From contig NW_003120923.1 of assembly GCF_000003605.2 (NCBI RefSeq), forward strand, positions 134,128 through 168,961: a DNA stretch of 34,834 bases, written 5' to 3'. Made by a program: the position numbers and the translations under genes. Shown piece after piece: positions 31,679 to 34,834 of this stretch (positions are counted from its first letter, which is position 1; every line of letters begins with the position of its first letter). This DNA is from Saccoglossus kowalevskii (taxonomy: Eukaryota; Hemichordata; Enteropneusta; Harrimaniidae). The notes beneath the pieces were generated by a model, which was given only the letters and a program-made list of their open reading frames with translations, was not told where the DNA came from and did no database searches.

Positions 31679-33760
31679 ATGAACAAATTGAGGCAGGATA
31701 ACCGTCTCAATGATGTAACTCTCTCGGTTGCCGGTAAGTGTTCGCCATGCCATGCCGTGGTACTTGCCGCATCTAGCTCAAAGTTAAGGGACGAGCTTTT
31801 GAAAAATGACGACCACGTCACAAGTTCCTCTAAAAGAAAACGCATAGAACTTGAGCAAATTGACTCGGACAGTCTCGGACATATAGTTCATTATATGTAT
31901 TCTGGTAGGTGTTGCAAAGCCAACAAATATAAAATTATCGAGACAGCAGCTACGGTACTTGACATCACAACCACCCGAGACGACCCAGGCTCTACGCAAC
32001 AAATGCCAGAAAACAGCGCCAACACGCGACAGACCAGTGACGAATATATTAATTCCTTTCTAACGGAACTTGGCAAATTAAGGCAGACCGAATCGCTAAC
32101 TGACGTTGCCATCGAAACCGATAATCACACAATACCATGCCACCGCTGCGTTCTTGCTGCGTGTAGTGATTTCTTCCTGGCGATGTTTTCCAGCGAACTA
32201 AGTGAGAGTAAAGCCGAAACTGTACGATTGCGTGAAATCGACAGCGATATTGTGAAATCGCTGGTTGAATTTGCATATACTGGACACTTGGAACTGAATG
32301 GGGAAAGTGTTGAGGGTTTGTTGATAGTTGCCAACCAACTACAATGGAGGGAAGTGGAAGACGTGTGCGTCGAATTCCTAGAAGAAAGGCTTGCAACGTT
32401 CAACTGCTTGGGTATATTTCATTTGGCCGAGTCGCTGGGTTACAGCACACTCTCAAAAAAGGCAAAAGAATTCGGTTATGCCAACTTTTCAAAAGTTTGT
32501 CGCGAAGACGAAATACTGGAAGTCGATATTGAGCATCTGATAGACCTTCTGTCTGACGACGTCATCATAGATAGGGAAGAAACCGTAGTTAATTTGATAA
32601 TACGGTGGATCGAGTCGAACCAAAGTAGATACGAGGAGATTCCATACCAGCAGTTTGCCGAACTGATTCACGTGGACGCATTGTTTGCAGGTCGTATAAC
32701 AAATGAAAATGCGACCGTAGTAGCCAACTTGTCGCGAATGGAATCGCTCCAAATCGTGGCGCCAAGACAACGCCGTATTTATCACCAGGTTCTCGCCTTC
32801 TTCGGGAGTTATGAAATGGACAAAAGACAGAGGAATGTAGAAATATATAACCCCCGAACGAAAAAATGGAGAATGTTATCAGTACTTCCTAGTTCCGCGG
32901 ACGCTTTTATTTCGTCCGTTGTTCCGATAGGTCACGATATATGGGTGTCTACTTTGAAACGCAGTACGTGGATATATTCGCCCGTAAATGACGAATGGAA
33001 AGAAGTGCGCCAACAGCCGGGGAGAGTACTAAACCTCTATGCTGCCGTTTACCACTGCGGCCACCTTTACATCATTGGTGGTAGCAATTTCCACACTAAC
33101 GTTGTCAAGGCAACCGTCGATCGCTACGACCGGGTGAAAGATTCCTGGAAGGCTATGGCACCACTGCTGTCAGCTGTCGGCACCAAAGCCGCGGTGACCT
33201 GGCGATCGTACATCTACGTCATCGGAGGTTGGAACGGCACAGTGTACACCAATCAGGTACAACGTTATGACAGCCTCCGTGACACCTGGGAGTTCGTCGC
33301 ACACTGCCCTGCTCGAGACACGTGTGGCATCGGTGCCGCCACAGTGGGGGATTTCATCTATGTCGTAGAGGGCGGTGACACATTCCGCTATGATCCACAA
33401 GAGGATGAATGGTCGAAGAAGAGCAGCACAAACCACCCACGATCCGACTTCAACCTGGTCACGTACAACGGTTACATGTGCGTCCTTGGTGGTGTACATC
33501 TCGGCCAACACATACGAAGCATTGAGCAATACGACCACCGCTTGGATTGCTGGAAGATCCTCGACACTTTGGAGGATTTTACCATCTTCTCCTATCCGCG
33601 TTGTGTCGCAATTCAGCAATCGATTGTCCATAGAGATGCATACAAGTACAGCTTAGCATCCAACTCGAATCAGACACAAGGACAACGCATCGTACGCAAA
33701 TCAAGTTTTAAAATGCCTACAGATTCCTCCGTGTCATCTCTTGTTTTGTCGCTAACTTAA
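31679..33760 (+). CDS. Dual-BTB, BACK, Kelch-repeat protein (KLHL-like), intronless coding region
   Basis: 693 residues from the first in-frame ATG. BTB-1 spans about 1-96 (KLRQDNRLNDVTLSV, PCHAVVLAASSS, DSLGHIVHYMYSG). A polar linker covers about 97-120. BTB-2 is at about 121-230 (KLRQTESLTDVAI, PCHRCVLAACSDFFLAMF, SLVEFAYTG). BACK is at about 240-345. Six Kelch blades cover about 370-645, with IIGG and VIGG strands and Y..(6)..W motifs; blade 5 is short. KLHL proteins are Cullin-3 ubiquitin ligase adaptors; the Cul3 motif (hydrophobic-X-E) is seen in BTB-2 as LSE at 174-176 but not clearly in BTB-1. The tail (650-693) is Ser-rich. The start is doubtful: its context is weak (C at -3) and BTB-like codons (HGKHLLGR) precede it in frame back to 31610. 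Orthology to a named KLHL is unclear. Confidence 0.9.
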   Translation: MNKLRQDNRLNDVTLSVAGKCSPCHAVVLAASSSKLRDELLKNDDHVTSSSKRKRIELEQIDSDSLGHIVHYMYSGRCCKANKYKIIETAATVLDITTTRDDPGSTQQMPENSANTRQTSDEYINSFLTELGKLRQTESLTDVAIETDNHTIPCHRCVLAACSDFFLAMFSSELSESKAETVRLREIDSDIVKSLVEFAYTGHLELNGESVEGLLIVANQLQWREVEDVCVEFLEERLATFNCLGIFHLAESLGYSTLSKKAKEFGYANFSKVCREDEILEVDIEHLIDLLSDDVIIDREETVVNLIIRWIESNQSRYEEIPYQQFAELIHVDALFAGRITNENATVVANLSRMESLQIVAPRQRRIYHQVLAFFGSYEMDKRQRNVEIYNPRTKKWRMLSVLPSSADAFISSVVPIGHDIWVSTLKRSTWIYSPVNDEWKEVRQQPGRVLNLYAAVYHCGHLYIIGGSNFHTNVVKATVDRYDRVKDSWKAMAPLLSAVGTKAAVTWRSYIYVIGGWNGTVYTNQVQRYDSLRDTWEFVAHCPARDTCGIGAATVGDFIYVVEGGDTFRYDPQEDEWSKKSSTNHPRSDFNLVTYNGYMCVLGGVHLGQHIRSIEQYDHRLDCWKILDTLEDFTIFSYPRCVAIQQSIVHRDAYKYSLASNSNQTQGQRIVRKSSFKMPTDSSVSSLVLSLT

Positions 33761-33889
33761 AGCGCGGTGGTCGTCGCGCAGCGCGTGTTCGAATTTCATG
33801 TAAATAAACAATGTATTTTACACGCGTTGTTTACGTCGCTATGAATCCCATATCGAACATGACGCGGCGTGACGACTGCCGCCCTTTAA
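33757..33889. mobile_element. TTAA-bounded inverted-repeat element at the Kelch stop codon
   Basis: 133 bp with TTAA at both ends. The first 23 bp (TTAAAGCGCGGTGGTCGTCG...) match the inverted right end (33867-33889) at 19 of 23 positions. Inner blocks (cgcgtgttcg/cgaacatgacgcg; tttcat/atgaa) also pair. TTAA duplication is typical of piggyBac-type insertions, so a non-autonomous element is inferred. The Kelch stop TAA is part of the left TTAA. The interior contains an AATAAA. Confidence 0.6.
33803..33808 (+). terminator. Candidate polyadenylation signal of the Kelch gene (AATAAA)
   Basis: Canonical hexamer 43 bp after the stop, inside the inverted-repeat element. A later AATAAA lies at 34579-34584 and an ATTAAA near 34175, so a longer 3' UTR is also possible. 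Confidence 0.4.
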
Positions 33890-34834
33890 ATGATTATAAG
33901 AAGAGACATCACTGACTTTGATGCAGCATTAATACATACTGCGCCTTATGTTCACCGAACTGGCCAAGCACTTCAGGTTGAATTTTGATGTGCATTACGC
34001 TGGCAAATACCACAGCACGAGTGGCATTGTCAAAGCCCTAACCTTGTCAGATAAACATAATTTTGCGCATTTAACATCTTCTGACAGCCACGCCAAATGG
34101 GTACATACCGATTATGGGCGTTATACAAAAGACAGACAGCCGTAAAATGGTGCTTGTTTATTTCTTGTGGGTAATTAAAGGTGTACCCTTCCAAGTTTGA
34201 AAAGCACAATTTTGTATGTCTATTTGGTTTGTAGATTTATTCATTTATGGTCAAAACAAACCTTGTATATGTTCAACGTGTCCCCAAATTGACTGTGATT
34301 ACTGAAGTTTATTATTATGTAGCAGCACATGATAGTTCTAAAAGCCCAGTAATTTGAAAATTGCTGTTAATATTACGAGTACTTCAGTCAATGTAGGGCG
34401 CCCACTACACAGATTCATGGATTAGTGATATTAATAGAACATATTCTAAGCTCAGAACTTACAGCCTCCTTAAAAATGATATCAGTACATCACCCTATCT
34501 GCATTTATTACATAATAGAGAAGACATCAAAGTAATGTCACACTTGAGATTGAGCTGCCATAAACTTTAAATTGAAGAAATAAAAGGCCAAAAATACCAG
34601 CAGAAAAAAGAATCTGTAAAAAATGCACTTCATCAGAAATTGAAAATGAAAGAGAAATACTTAATACAGAATTCACAAATGCACTTTTCAATCAGAAAAC
34701 AATATAAACAAATTCAAAACTATTATTAATACAAAGAACGTAAATTAATCACTGAATACTTCAAACTTTGTCTCAAGAAACATGACACATAGATATGTAC
34801 TTATTATACATAATTGTATATCACCACACTATCT
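33890..34834. other. Region downstream of the Kelch gene
   Basis: AT-rich sequence with no supported gene. The 65-codon open frame at 33948-34145 has no recognisable motif. Part may be Kelch 3' UTR if the nearest poly(A) signal is skipped. Confidence 0.6.

Noticed and set aside
33170..33631. 153-codon minus-strand open frame inside the Kelch exon
   Set aside because: Antisense shadow of the Kelch blades, explained by GC-rich codon composition; no domain resemblance.
33948..34145. 65-codon open frame downstream of the Kelch gene
   Set aside because: No homology, splice context or coding signature beyond length expected by chance.
1..34834. tRNA genes, rRNA, CRISPR arrays, viral or prokaryotic systems
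   Set aside because: No cloverleaf with A and B boxes, no spaced direct-repeat array and no phage or bacterial gene was seen; the 96-bp minisatellite lacks unique spacers.

Overview
This is eukaryotic, animal nuclear DNA. Genes are split by GT-AG introns, AT-rich non-coding sequence makes up most of the window, and short inverted-repeat elements are common. The three recognisable genes are metazoan: an ENPP-family ectophosphodiesterase, the centrosomal protein FOP/CEP43, and a BTB-Kelch protein. The low GC, many TIR elements and absence of vertebrate SINEs/LINEs suggest a bilaterian invertebrate, probably marine. I cannot name the species.

Layout. (1) Positions 1-9144, minus strand: the 5' part of an ENPP4/5-like gene. 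Two coding exons are visible (8313-9144 and 4757-4942), joined in phase across a 3.4 kb intron that carries a 96-bp minisatellite. The C-terminal exons are not found and probably lie beyond the left edge. (2) Positions 9145-9582: a 438-bp head-to-head interval that should hold the promoters of both ENPP and FOP. (3) Positions 9583-24639, plus strand: a complete FOP/CEP43 orthologue in 14 coding exons, 477 codons, with every junction in phase. It includes a 12-nt microexon and an EF-hand pair that I do not recall from human FOP. A possible alternative last exon lies in intron 5. The introns hold several MITE-like or foldback elements. (4) Positions 24640-30000: 3' UTR and intergenic DNA with a 149-bp tandem duplication. 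(5) Positions about 30050-33760, plus strand: a CpG-rich BTB-Kelch gene. It has a non-coding 5' exon, one intron, and one large coding exon encoding two tandem BTB domains, BACK and six Kelch blades. The BTB-coding frame runs upstream of its first ATG and meets a separate 64-codon reading frame (MGNKSS..., a predicted N-myristoylation signal) at a single +1 shift located at a stop codon. (6) Positions 33757-34834: a TTAA-bounded inverted-repeat element starting at the Kelch stop codon, then AT-rich non-coding DNA.

The three genes have no obvious joint pathway; the arrangement looks like ordinary animal gene order. The two observations most worth following are the frame break plus unusual architecture of the Kelch gene, and the EF-hand pair in FOP. 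Exon boundaries were read by eye from splice consensus, reading frame and remembered family sequences; no alignment or transcript was available.
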